Assembly (NCBI GenBank): GCA_950295325.1
Contig: OX485803.1
Coordinates: forward strand, 9,486,001-9,550,000
DNA from: Polytrichum commune
Lineage: Eukaryota > Streptophyta > Polytrichopsida > Polytrichales > Polytrichaceae
DNA length: 64,000 bases
Direction of reading: 5' to 3'
Both the position numbers and the translations under genes were made by a program. Shown in pieces: positions 32,962-45,800 of the stretch. Every line of letters begins with the position of its first letter. The first letter of the stretch is position 1. The notes beneath the pieces are model-generated. The model saw only the letters and a list, made by a program, of their open reading frames with translations, was not told the origin of the DNA and searched no databases.

Positions 32962-33391
32962 GGGCCACTTTACTCTAGAACTGAAGGGCCCTTGACCCGT
33001 GGTATATAAATCATGTGATTGTTCGAGAATTCGAATAGATGAAAATCCTACATGACGTCCTACATGATAGCAAGTGGAGAAATGTTTTATGCTCTACAAG
33101 ATATTTCGTTAGGCCAATCAAAAAGAGGTGGGTGTAACGCAAAACCAGGGGATGTGACAATCTACAAAATTATCATTGGTTCCTAGTAACATAGCATATC
33201 GTCATGGCAAGGATCCCAACCTGAACACATGTTGTGGTCCCTCAACATGGTCTATTTTCGCCCTACACTAACCTTGAGGACTCCATTAATTGCAACGATA
33301 GATTTATACTTCCCATAGTACGGCCTTTACATGATGTGTCAAGGACCTTAGGTTTTCATGGTCATAGTCTTGGTCTATGTGTAAAGTGGCG
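32962..33391. mobile_element. MITE with GGGCCACTTTAC ends
   Basis: 430 bp with left end GGGCCACTTTACTCTAGAAC and right end complementary to CGCCACTTTACACATAGACC. TGA on both sides (32,959-32,961 and 33,392-33,394). Termini of the shared form, interior only weakly like family A. Confidence 0.65.
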
Positions 33392-33514
33392 TGAGGATGT
33401 TGTTTCCCAGTATCATTGGATAAGTTACCATCAAAGCACCCTGCCACCGAAGAATGCTCACCGTCTACGCATAAAGTTTGTTTGTAGGACGAAGTAGACA
33501 ATGTCCTTTTAGAT

Positions 33515-33772
33515 GGCTCGGGATACGTGGCATCTACGTAAACTCATCCATCTTGGATGAAAACGGCTTTAGTAAGAAAAAACAAGTCCCAAGCAAGGTT
33601 GATATCCGATTCATTCAAACTAGAATACACTAGACTAGTTTGGGATCTATGATGTTAATTTTTGAGTGTGACTGTCTAATAACAATCATAAACTTGCTAT
33701 AATATAATTCATTGCGTTGCGTTTTCACCTCCGCAACGGATGAGTTTACGTAGACACCACGAGTCTCTAGCC
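33515..33772. mobile_element. Mutator-like MITE, family D copy 1
   Basis: 258 bp; left end GGCTCGGGATACGTGGCATC and right end complementary to GGCTAGAGACTCGTGGTGTC, both continuing into 'tacgtaaactcatcc'. Flanks CCTTTTAGA occur on both sides, a 9-bp duplication as in Mutator-like elements. Non-coding. Confidence 0.7.
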
Positions 33773-33889
33773 CTTTTAGACCTCATTCGTGTGTTGTATT
33801 TACTTTATAAGAATTGTCAAGGATAGTGGTTCACCAATCGCTATTGGACGGAGTTGAAAGCATTGCACTCTTTGCTTACCTCTGTTGGC

Positions 33890-34925
33890 CACTGCATGTG
33901 GAAGGAAAGTGGGGGGGGGGGGGGAGTCACTGACACTCTAACAAGAGAGCTAGGCTTTTCTTGCTTAAAACCATGCTTACTTTTAAGCTTAGTCTTTGTG
34001 CAATACATCCTCTTATTAAGAGGCCATACCATTCCTTTGCATATCCATATACCTTTCAAAACCCGGGTGGGTGGGTGGGTGGGATCCTCTCCCATGGCTA
34101 CACCCTTGCATATTCAACTATCTACCATGGTCCTTGTCATTTCTTGGTATATCTCTAAGAAAGTGAGCAACCGTAAGCAAACAACTTACTAAGGTTTTAC
34201 CTTTGTGTGCTTAAAGTAAAGTAATGTATTTCATATCCAAAATATGTCAACTTCAAGCATAAACCTTGTCCAATATCACTTCAAAAGCCCTATTATAACT
34301 TAATATATTGCTTAACATTCCTCATCATTAGAGAATGCCTAAGCCCTATGTACACACTATTTTCTAACAAAAGTTGGTATGCAAAACCTAAAGATGTTGT
34401 CAAATTTGTGAAGGGTCTGCCTCACATGTGCCCATGCCACCAACCAAATCCAAAGAGAGGGTTAGTAACGTACACGAGGTGAATAACAGCAGAACCCAAT
34501 TGTTATCTATGTCACACAATAAAGTACAGCATGAACATACGTTTGCAATCAAGAATACACATACTTTCATGGAGTACTCTACCTGTTCCTTAGCCATTTG
34601 AACCTTGTGCATCCGAGGTTAGAGTGGAGTTACATACACCTCCCAAAACACCTAGATTGCACCACTTACTCTAAACACAAAAGTTACTTAGGGTAAACCG
34701 CCACCGCGTTTTAACCTTTGAAAGGAGGTCCTTGTGATCTCACTCTCTTAATATAGATTTAGGTAGTCCATCGTGGCCATAGATGCAGATGTTTTGATCT
34801 ATGGTGGATATTCGTTAGTTGAGACTACCCTAACCCTAAAGTAACTTTACCTTGGGTTTAGCATAAGTTACTAGCTTGGTTCACTTATGGTTAAGACAAT
34901 ACATAGTATAGAGAGAGAGAGAGAG
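33890..34925. repeat. GA-punctuated repeat R2, dispersed copy
   Basis: Matches 58,800-59,778: 'atgcttactttcaagc', 'ccatacc..tcaaaacc.gggtgggtgggtggga', and a strongly conserved block at 34,405-34,520 ('ttgtgaagggtctgcctcac', 'ggttagtaacgtacacgagg', 'cccaattgttatctatgtca') equal to 59,268-59,385. It ends in (GA)n at 34,909-34,930. A 14-base G run lies at 33,911-33,924. Class unknown; no coding frame. Confidence 0.75.
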
Positions 34926-35403
34926 AGAGACTTTACACACGAGCCAAGAGCCGTGACCATGAAATTGTGAGAGCCCAAAAGAAAGTGAGTGTCCAAAGGC
35001 CGTCCCAAGGCACCTCAAAAATCATGTAGTGTGGTCACGGATCCTCAAGTGTAGTGTGAAGTCATATGCGACCGGACCCTCAACCAAATGCTATTTCAAT
35101 GAATGTCTATTCATGCGGGCCCTCACACATGATAAAATGGAATAAACCCAAGTTGTGAGCGTTTGGAGTTCCATGATCTCCCGGTTTTTTAATATCGTCA
35201 AAGTGACCATGAAACATGATCCATTTGATGCCACGTAGGAATCCATCTAGACTTTAACATCCATCTTGCATTCACATACTCCGCTGGTCCCTCAAGCGTA
35301 GTGTGACGCCACGAACTTGGACCGGCTCCGCCTTTTCCACCAATGAGAATGCTCGAAGTACCTGGTCTCACGGGCTCCCAGTCTCATGTGTGGAGTGGCC
35401 CTG
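34926..35403. mobile_element. Family-A MITE, copy with degenerate left end
   Basis: From 'ctttacacacgagccaagagc' to 'gtggccc', collinear with the copies at 31,380 and 31,684. The first six bases are replaced by (GA)n sequence, suggesting insertion into or overgrowth by the microsatellite. Confidence 0.8.
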
Positions 35404-36650
35404 AGGGCTCACCGAGGTTTCTTCAAAGCACGCCGAGGCAGCTGCAACAGAGGTGCTTTGTCAAGCGAGCCACAAGAAGTTAATGTGGGCACACTTTCTA
35501 GAGTTCGGAAGCCCTTTCAAGTGAGCCAACCATGCCGAATACACTCCCACAAAGGCACTAAAGTAAGCCTTAAGTGTTGTTTTCCCTCCTTGGCTGTACC
35601 CTCGGCCATGCACGCAAATGGGTCAAAGTTACACCATAGCCCTAGGTTGCTCGAGGGACGATATTGGTTCCCGAATACAAGTACTTAAATTAGCCAACAT
35701 TTTGCGTCATCAAATATGCCCTCTTTCTCCCACACTATTTGAGTCATATTGCAACAAGAAAACGGTAGGACTATGAGGCTCTGTCTTTTATTATGAAAGA
35801 CTACAACTGTAGTTGTCCACTTTGCTCATGCCAGTTCATGGCTATTTACTATACCTTTACATTTTAGGAAGCAATTATAGTTAACTAGATATATATAACT
35901 ATAGTTAACATCCACAATAAATAAATTGGAACAAATATAGCAAGAACAAGCAACGTCCAAGTGTGAACGCAAAGTGGTTAATAAATTTGCTCGTGAAACA
36001 GAGAAGTCGATGCATAGTCTCTGTCCTACAGATGGAGCCAACAAACTTGAGATACATTTGGATAAGATTGATGGGCCAAGGCTCTGCGTGTTTATTTATC
36101 ACAATGGTTGTCATTCTCCTTGATGCCGATGTTGTTGCAATGCTTTCCAAGTTGGGAGCATGCTTGCAAAGATTCCTCGACAAGCTATATGAGTGTTGCA
36201 TTTCTTTTGATCTTGATATCTAAGATCAAAATCATGATCTTCGGTCAAACCAAAAGGAATTAAATCACTAAGGATTTTACCTATGTAATGACCAAATAGA
36301 GATGACTCGTGAATATGAACACCTTTGGGTTATGCTGGCTTAATATAATGGGTTCTACAATAGTAATTGATGGTTTCACCCTTCCCATGTAGTCTAGCCT
36401 CCCACTTGGTAGGAGCTATAACATTCAAGTAAAGGTTCACACCACCTACTGATGCGTATGGTGAAAACGCTAACTTCTATGTAAAACCAAGGATGACTAT
36501 CTGAAGCGGAATTAAAGACCACGTAGTAGTCTAATAATCGTAAATCTTAATGCATCACACAAACCTATAGGGGGACAATTTTGAACCCCTCCCCACCCTC
36601 ATGGCATGTGTTGGGAAAACGAAATCCCAAACATTCACCCGATGATATTT
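35404..36650. other. Intergenic, no gene seen
   Basis: Open frames at 35,386-35,688 and 35,826-36,223 match no family I recognise. AT-rich, nothing else seen. Confidence 0.4.
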
Positions 36651-36873
36651 GCCCAAGGGGTTGTGATGCCTTCATAAACTCATCCATAATAAAGGTGGAA
36701 ACTCAATGAATTGTTTGATAACATTTGAATAATAATTTGCAAATATTTTGACTCTTAGAGGCCTCGGAACCAATCTAGCATGATTAAATTGGAATAGATT
36801 GTAAAGGGTTTGTTTCACTAGAGTCCCTTCGTCCACGATGGATGAGTTTACAAAGATGTCACGAACCCCAAGC
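36651..36873. mobile_element. Mutator-like MITE, family D copy 2
   Basis: About 220 bp; inverted ends GGGGTTGTGATGCCTTCATA and complement of GGGGTTCGTGACATCTTTGTA-type sequence, both running into 'aaactcatcca'. Related to 33,515-33,772. No clear target duplication. Confidence 0.6.
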
Positions 36874-39800
36874 ATACCAATTTGGGTCCTCGATTAATCA
36901 TTCTATCCATTGGATGCCAAAGTTATACTTAGTAAGTTGGTGCGGTCTACATTCAAAAGGAGTCAACACCTTTCATGTGTGGTCTTTGATGAGCATGTGG
37001 GAATTGAGGTGTGCACTTATATAGCACTTTAGTGCAAGTGAGCATCATAAGGTGTGATCCACACTCTAACATTGAATGGGCCATAGCCACTTTATTAGGG
37101 CATGGTGTACACCATAAGCTTCAAGCAACTTTGGTAAATTTCTAGAAGGATGTGATATAAATGAATTGTGATGTTGGATTATTGAACATTCACGCGACGT
37201 GTACTAAGTTTGTGTTGGATGATTTTGTAACAAATTGTTTGCACAAAATAAGTAACTCGTGTGCTTGCTTTCATCATCCTCTCTTCAGAATTAGTGCAAG
37301 TCACGCTCCTTAATCCTGCAAAAACAATTCATGAAACATCTACAATTTGATAATTTAGTAGTAATTTTTAAAGATGACGAGATGTTAGAATATGTTGGTT
37401 TCAAAGATCTCAAACAAGGTTCAGTCGTACACATTTTGAGACAAACTAAACACAACCTATTTAAGGGCATTTTTTTAATAATAAATTTAGACAAACGAGA
37501 GTACGTTCATATGCACCAATTTTTTTTGTTATTGTTTTCATTTTTTTCTTTGAGCTCTTTTGTTGTTGTTGAATATGTATATTTTCTCCCTAAGTAGCGG
37601 TTATCAAATGATGAAGCATCCATTAAATGTGTTTTGACCTTTCAAGACTTCAAGCACGACTTCTTGTGGGGTTCATGATAGCTCAATTGTGTTGTGTCCT
37701 CTTTGTGATGGAAATCCACTTACTTTAAACATAATACATAAAAACATGTTATTCACCTTGCAAGACCTTGTCTTTGTAAAGTGCATTCCCTCAAGCTTTT
37801 GCACAAAAGGGTGTGGGGTGCAAGTGTGCTTTCAAATTTCAACACACAATCTTTGAAGCAACAACCATGAAAGGTTCCATCATAGGCTCCACCACTATGC
37901 TCTAGAATATTCATAAACATTTAAAGTGTCAATGTGTCCATGCCACCGAACATGTAAGTGTGGAGTAGCCTATACCCTACAGTTTATTATTATTATTATT
38001 ATTATTATTTATATCAGCCAAAGTGGCACTCGCGTGGGACCCAAATACTACAGCCAACAAACAATCTACTATCCCTTCTAGCCGAAATTGTGTGCATGGC
38101 CTATCAAGTTGAACTCTATTGTATTACCCAACAATCCAACCATCAACGACAACCAACATAGATTGAACATGGTAAACAAAGCTCACCTATTGGCAACTAG
38201 GCATCAAACCTCGTCATGGACAAAGGGGACCCTTGGATATGGTAGGGTCAACAAACTCATATTCACGTTGACGACATAGCCAATACTCGATTTTAGTTTC
38301 TTTTCTTTTCTCAAACTCAACACACTCTCACACATGCTAGGCTACACTTGTTTTCAACTAGAAAAAAGTACACAATGTAAGGTCATTGGATGGTGCTATG
38401 CCATTTAAATATTCAACCTAACACATAACCAATACAATCTCGTGACAAATTATGTAAAACATGTAGCACAATCTTCGCACATGTTTGAGCTATATCTTGG
38501 CACATGCTCCCATGTACTTGCCTACCTATTGTCCAAAATTCTTGGGTACAGTGGCATCGTGACATGTGTTGCTTACAAGTTTTGAATGTTCACTACACTT
38601 GAGGGTATACTAGTTTATGAATGTTTCATACAAGGTAGACAATCTTATCATTCCATGACAATATAAAAGTCCAAGAGCGCACCCATATCAGATGTATAAA
38701 TAACACAAATAAATCAATCGATAATAATTCGATAATATGTTGGGTGGCACATGTTTGTAAATTGTGATCATTGGTGCAAATTTGCATATGTATAATGAAG
38801 GGGAGCCAAATGGCTATATTTGGCCACATGAATTTAAATATAAGCAAGGGGTAATAAAGAGTAAAGAACAAAAGGGAAGTCCCATGACTTCTAGAATTTG
38901 ATGAATGGCAATTTTAATGAAGTATGTATGCAATAATCTCAAAGGCTAGGATTGCAATAATAAAGGCATATCTAGCCTTGTGGGACTGCTCTCCTAACCA
39001 AGCAAAAAATTCCAATCCAAGAGGGAACATAGATGTCGCTAACACTGCCACTTTAAGCGTCAGTACTAAATTAATTGCAATTTACTCCTAGACTTTACAA
39101 AACGACACTTGTGACCAATTGAATAGGGATTCCAACACATCCAAGCATGTATCATTTGAATATCATATCCAAAAGTTGTAAGGGTTCAAACTTATAGTGG
39201 ACTATAAGGGTTTGGCATGCCTTGGTGCCATAACAAATTTGGCCCTCAATATTTGAACCAACATGAAGTGTTTTATGACATAACTCTGGAGTCCACACCG
39301 ACTCCAAGCATGCATCCTAAACTTAACAACACATGGGAAGTTTTTTGTGCTAAACAACCAACTCCCAACCAAAACTTTAGTTGAATAAAATGACATGTGT
39401 ATTAGGTGGCATTGTTTATTGTGTAATATTTTATGGTGTTGGTTTTGACCAAGGAATGGCTCTAGCATGCTCTACCTATATGGGGAGAGGTTTTCAATAA
39501 AATTTGTAGCAAGGGCGAGAAGGCACACACACATGAGCACCTCGTAGTCTCAAAACGGGTCACTTAGACTACGAGTTTGTCATCTCATGGGAGATTGGAG
39601 ATGATTTGTTTACGGTGTAGACGAAAAAAAACGACAATAATGACAACTTTTGCAATATTGAACGTTGGAGAACAACTTAAAGGTAGAACAACATGCATTT
39701 CCCACCCATACAAACACAAAGGCTATGAATGAAGACGCCCCTTTAGGGAACCAAGAAAATGTAGAAAACGACAAAGTATGGTTATTCTAGAGCTTCATGT

Positions 39801-40039
39801 AGGGGTTATGCGCATTCGAGAATGTTGATTTTGAAATGGGGTTTGGTAGGCCAAGGTAAAAGGTAAACATAGGAAGTTTGACCTTGACACGTGCCTAACT
39901 TTGGGCATCTCGATCCCAAGGTTGGTCCATCTCTTCTTTTCTTTTGTAGAATTGTTCGAATTCAACTTTGATCTAACGGTGGAGAATCCTTGCCTCGTAA
40001 CATAGAGCAACCCATGAAACCAATTTTCAATACACAGAC
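36874..40039. other. Intergenic, no gene seen
   Basis: AT-rich DNA with (ATT)n at 37,982-38,009. The open frame at 37,331-37,597 ends in hydrophobic low-complexity sequence and resembles nothing I know. No transposon ends identified. Confidence 0.4.
37982..38009. repeat. (ATT)n microsatellite
   Basis: About nine consecutive ATT triplets. Confidence 0.9.
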
Positions 40040-42824
40040 AACATGGGGCTCAAATATTCACGCCGCACCAAAGCACCGTTGATGTTTCTTGGGAGCCTTT
40101 AGTACCGAGCTTGGATGAAAACATGGGACGAATTCTGCGGCCGCTGGGAGATGAAACCTGGCGGCTGAGCTGACCGGAGCGTCCGGTGGAACGGCAGGCC
40201 CAACGGCCCGATTTGACGCCGGGTAGGTAGGTAGGTGGATTTCCTTGCCACCGTGGCCAATGGGAGGCGTCCATCTCACGCAAGCGCAGATCCAGGCCGT
40301 TGCTGTGGAAAGAAACTGCCAATCCTAGTAAAAGAGTCGGCGGCCCCGCCTTCCCGCAGGTTGCTTTCACTTTCTTTCGAACCAGGTCCTGTCTCCGCTC
40401 CGCTTGCCTGCTGGCTTCTCCCCCTTCCAAATCATGGCTGTCTGGCTGGCTACCTTGGTTTGGCGCCGTAGTTGCGATTGCTGCTCCTCGAATCTTTCGT
40501 TCCCATTCAACACCTCTCGTGACCACCTTGTCTCGCCGGTCTCCGAGACTTAGCCCCACGTTTTGAAGTCCCACCGCGGAGAAACGGAACGGTGACGACG
40601 GAGATAGAGTGGAACTAATATCGTCGAGGAATTGTTTTATTTTTAACAGGTAGCCAGGCAGCAGACGCGGGGATCGTGTCGGTGACACGAACATTGTGCT
40701 CGACGTTTAGAGCCTCGGTGCAGGAAAAATAGTGTGGAGACGAGAGTGTGCAGTGGTGATGAGAGTGTTGTTCCGTAGATTCTGGTGTGCGGAAGAAGAA
40801 GAGATTGTATTGTGTCAGGGTTGCCGTCATTGCCATCATTGCTCCTCAATTCTTTCGTTCCTATTTTAGACCTCTCGTGGCCACCTCGATTCAGGTTTTT
40901 AATCCTCGGCGCAGGAGAAATGGAGTGGTGACGATGGAGTTAGAGGTTCTCACGTCGAGGAATTGTTCTGTTGTCGAGGGGATCGTGTCGCCAACGCGGA
41001 CATTGGGCTCGAAGTTTTAACTCCCGGCGCAGGAGAACTAGTGGTCGTTCTTTTTCCGTAGATTCTGGTGTCCGGAAGAAAAAGAAGAAGACGCAGGGAT
41101 TGTATCGTATCAGGGTTACTGTCCTCGCGCAGGAAGAAAAAGAGTGGAAGTGAGGGAGTTGTGGCTTGTTAGGAGGACTGCAATCCCGATTGTTCTCTCC
41201 AGGGACTCTAGGAGAAGATGCAGGGGTTGTGTCGGGGATGCTGACATTGAGCTTGAAGTTTTGAGCGTGGAGACGAAGTTGTGTGTAATCTTTTATTGAA
41301 GAAATATCTTCCGCTCATGTATTTTGTTCAAGGGATTCATGTTTTTCTTTCGCCGTGACTTGTGGAGGATATGGTCGTTATATAACTGTGGCGGTACCGA
41401 GGAGGATTAACGAGTTTCGAGGATCACATTTAAGTCGAGGTACCTATTGGCGTATGCGAAGAGAAAGTGTGGGGAAGAGTTTTTAAAGCAACCTTGGGAC
41501 GCAAGATTACATGGGGATCAACTCTTATTTCAATCTTTAGTATTCATATTTTAAGGAGTTGCGGAGAACTGTTCACACACGAAGTTTCGAGGTATACGGG
41601 GAACGGGCTTCTTTCGAATAAGGATGTTGATGATGTTCAAGCCTGCAGGTAATAATAATTTTTGTGAGATTCATTCCACATGAGTGCTATACAAGCTGTC
41701 GAAGAGCGAGAGCATTCCGGATCTACCTTTTCAGCTATGTACTTTGACGGATTAGGCTGGTTCTCTACATTTATTGAAAAGAAATCCAGATTAAGAAGGC
41801 AAAGTCGCAGAAGAAATGGACTGCTTGTGTGCTGGCTTTAAGTTAGAAGCTTTACATTCTTTGGATGCTCTTCTACCTGGTCCAATATCTTTCCAGTTCA
41901 TAGGGGAAATTGCAAATGAAGGCGATGGCAGATAGACTGCAAGGAAGGAAAGACTTTCTTTTATCAGGATCAGAGTTCCAACTAGTTTAATTGTTTTCTG
42001 ATGCTGATAATCAACAATGAGTACAAAGGGACGTGCCTTGTGCATTTTCTGTCTTGAAAGAGCATTTCGGGTTGTACGAGGGTTTTTAGGGTGCAGAGTC
42101 GTCGGAGTGTATGATGCAAAAGGAAATAGAATTTGCAGGTTGAGTTATAATCTGCATGGAATTTCTAGAGAATTATTTAGAACAAAACTTCCACGGAGTT
42201 TTTTTTTTAATGATATAGAGATAGTAGTCGGTCGTTTTATCTGTCGGTCTGGCCTCTTATGAGTTTGATCTGTTCAACTTCAACTACTTACAGGTACATT
42301 CGACGGAAGCGGTTTTTGAAACTTTTATTAGGACAAGAGGAGTGGACATAGATATTCAGCGCACAGCAAACTTCAGGCGCATGTTCGCACAGAAACGAGT
42401 TCGTGCGGAATGTAGGAACGCTTTGGAGGAAATGGGGCCGATGTGCGCTTTTCGGACGTGGCTTTCAAGCATCTTATGTAGATCAAGGAGAATATTGTAG
42501 AAGTCAATCCATTTTTTTAATTCCTTCAGGATTAGTGATCTGCTCGCTGCTTCGAGACCTTGTGAACATCGGTCCCGATTCATTGCATTTTGGAATGCCT
42601 TTCGGCGGATTGGCATTACTGTAAGCCTCCTCTATTCGCCCACCATTACGCCAAGGAGAAAACTAGGGGTCAAGGTGACATCATTCATCGAACTGAAACC
42701 GTGTAAGAACAGCTATGAACCGTTTGCGTTTGTGGCAACGGTTCTAATTCCTACATTATTGAGGAAGGACTCTTGTATCGAGGTTGAGTCTGCTCTAAAA
42801 CTCTTGTAGAATCATATCGGAAAG
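40040..42824 (+). promoter_or_regulatory. GC-rich upstream region of the At3g27390-like gene
   Basis: From about 40,040 to 41,200 the sequence turns GC- and CpG-rich compared with its flanks, as at plant housekeeping promoters. It contains imperfect repeats: 'attgctcctc.a.tctttcgttcc' at 40,478 and 40,838; 'agattctggtgt.cggaagaa' at 40,777 and 41,057; 'gtgtcg..gacattg.gctcga' near 40,676, 40,985 and 41,230. A donor-like CTGCAG/GTAATA at about 41,649 could close a leader exon. Minus-strand open frames here are GC-driven. The transcription start is not placed. Confidence 0.4.
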
Positions 42825-45800
42825 ATGACTAGAGGATGCATTGCTACGTTTGTGAAAGAGACCTTGCCCACTATCGGGAGATCGTTGGTGTACATTGCGT
42901 TATGTGTGGTCCTCTTCTTCATCGGACTTGTGAAAGGTATTAGCACTCTAACCTCCCATTTGTAGCTTAAGGGTTTTTGCAGAGGATGTAGAACAAAATG
43001 GAGGCGTAACCCATGATATTGTATGAAGAAATTTTCGTTATTAGGACCTGTAGTTTGATTCTGCTCATGCTTGTCAATGTGAGCTTAAGTGGCATCTCCT
43101 TTGGAGTCTACCGTAACATCATGTAGCTAACAGGGTTGTACAAGTTGTTTCAATGTCGAGGATATATTCTCAACATAGGAAGATCACTCTATGTGATACA
43201 TTGGCATTGTTCTTCTAGATATTCGAGTGCTCCCTTTTTTAATTGTTTCAGATGCACATGTTAACTGTGAAGATTATGTTGAGCTTTTTGCAGGGTTATT
43301 TGTGGGCACAGCAGCAGCAATTGTGATCTTTGTGGGGCATATGTCTGTCATTGCTGGACTTTGGCCCGTCCATGTAGTTCACACGTACAACACTATTGCA
43401 AGGCAAGTTTCTATTACTGTAATATATTTTGGGGATTGTTAAATCGACCACAAAGACAAGACATGTCGAGCGGTCACATGACCTGTCAAAATATGAACGT
43501 TCTAGTTGTAAGCTGAAATGCAAAGAAAGAGGAAGCAGAGCTGATACCTTGCTCCTCTTCGTGTGTGAGATGAAAAATCAAAATGTGACACGTCATGTGA
43601 CTGTGCAACGCATCTCTGTGGTCGCTTTAACAAACTATGTGGTTGGTTTAACAATCCCCTATGTTTTTACTTGATATTTATAAAATTGTCCAGAATGGTT
43701 GTTCATGTATCTCTCTTTGACCTTGTAGTTCATCGTGCTATTGTCTTTATCAGTTCAGAAGCAAGATATGTGCATTACAGATCATTCTGAGAACTAGCCT
43801 GAATTGTCTTGAAATAGGTCACTAATTTGCAGAGAACTTGGTTTCAAATGCAGGACCAAAAAATTGGGATTGTTTCTGAAGCTACTCTCTCTTCTTCTTC
43901 TACCAATCCCCTTGCTGCTGTGGCCGGTGGTTGTTGCTGTGGGAAGTGTTCTAGTTGGACTAGGCTATGGCTTTGGCACACCTTTGGTGGCAACATTTGA
44001 AGCTGTGGGGGAAAACAGAGATGCCAAGTTCTATCATGCTTTCATGGTAATGCTCGAACATCAAGTGCTGAACCAAAGCTCATTCCGGATTAATATGACT
44101 GCAACAGAAATTGAATAATTTTTTTGCAATTTCTTGAGTAAGACTTTGTTGCAATGTGCTCAAGGAATCCAATTCATCTTTCTTGCTATAATCTTTATGT
44201 CAAAAGTATATCTTTCTGTTCTGCAATGAACTTGACTTGTATGTGCACTCCATTTCTAACGTCCTACTGCTCACACTAAATACAAGCTAGGCATTCAATC
44301 TGTTAAGCTCAGAGGGTTTGCTATGTCTGAGAAATTTGCATTCCATTTGGACTACAGGATGGGACTTGGAGCACATTAACAGGAGCGTGTACTGTGGTGA
44401 GAGATTTCACCGACCTCTGCTTACATTCGTATTGTGACTATCTTAATGACTTCCAGACTAGTGAGCCCAAGAATGGCGAGCCTTTGGACATCAAGTAAGT
44501 TCTGATCTGTTGATGTCTTTGGACATATGCAGTAAATCTAATCTGCATTTTTTCAGAAAGTTGCACTGAGGATTGATCTACTCATGAGAAATAGATAGAT
44601 AGAATGCTGAGTTCCTCCACCTTTTGTATTCTTCTCCCGGTTTGCTATTATGCATTTTATTCCTTGCTTTTTGCCCATTTCAATCTACAACTGACCATGA
44701 GTTTCTTTGATTGTTGCCAGATTGTTGGAATTACCTGGGTGTTTGGCCGTTGCACTATTGGGGTTAGTAGCAGACATACCGCTTATAACTATGGTTGCGC
44801 TAGCCAAGAGTCCTTTTATGCTTTTCAAAGGTTGGGGGCGACTGCTTCATGATCTGGTCGGACGGCATGGTGCCTGCTTGGAAGCTGCATGTGTTCCATT
44901 TGCTGGACTGGCACTTGTTCTATGGCCTGTTGTTGTGGTTGTGAGCGTCTTATTTGCCATTGTCTCTAGTCCAATCCTTGGGCTTTTTGGTGCTGTGATT
45001 GTGTACCAGGTCAGTTGCTATACCACTTATGTTATCCTTACAATGCAATCCTCAGATTATAGTTTCCTGAATTGACCTTAATTATATGTTAGCTCTTATC
45101 TGTGTAGTGAAATGTTAGGAATATCCAATACATATTTGCTAAATCAATTTGCACTTGAATTTGGGTAGTCAGATTAGGCCTCTTCTGAAACTTTCACTGT
45201 CCTGCAGCTGCTAACTGTGTGTGTCTTTGCAGGAAAACTCATTGCAGTGTGGCTTAGCGTACATAGTGTCAATAGTAGCAGAATTTGATGAATACACCAA
45301 TGACGTGCTTAACCTCAATGAAGGCTCCTGCCTGCCAAGGTAATGCTTATGATCATAAAGCTGCTCTGAAGAGATTAAGAGTGCATGCAAGGTCTGTTAC
45401 GATTTCTTGGCTTGTTTTTTGTGGTGCTAATGGAGTGAAAAGACTGAAATGTGTGCTGGTAGATCAAGATAGATGCAAGCACTATGCTAAATCTGCCTGG
45501 AAAGTTAGTGGTCCATAGAAATCCAGTCAAAAGGGGAAATACATCAATGGCCAATAGTGTCTGAGAAGACCAACACAAAGTGTCAAGGAAATCTATCATC
45601 AATAAGTTGCAAAACACATTGGCATCTATTCTAAATATTCCTTCCAAGAGGGCAAGAAGTAGATGGTTTATGTTGTGAAGGATACCTTTGAAAATTGGTG
45701 ACAATACAAGTCTGTGCAATCAAAGCCATTGAATGTCACACCAGCATATGCCTATACATGCAATATTTGAGCCTGCAACCTTGATTGCTTTTCCTTCATT

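Noticed and set aside
40050-40694. 214-codon minus-strand open frame
   Set aside because: It lies in the GC-rich repeated promoter region, has no recognisable motif, is overlapped by other frames, and reads against the downstream gene. GC bias explains the lack of stops.
42017-42624. Short plus-strand open frames before the At3g27390-like ATG
   Set aside because: No family resemblance, and an in-frame TAG separates the gene's ATG from upstream sequence; more likely leader or leader intron.
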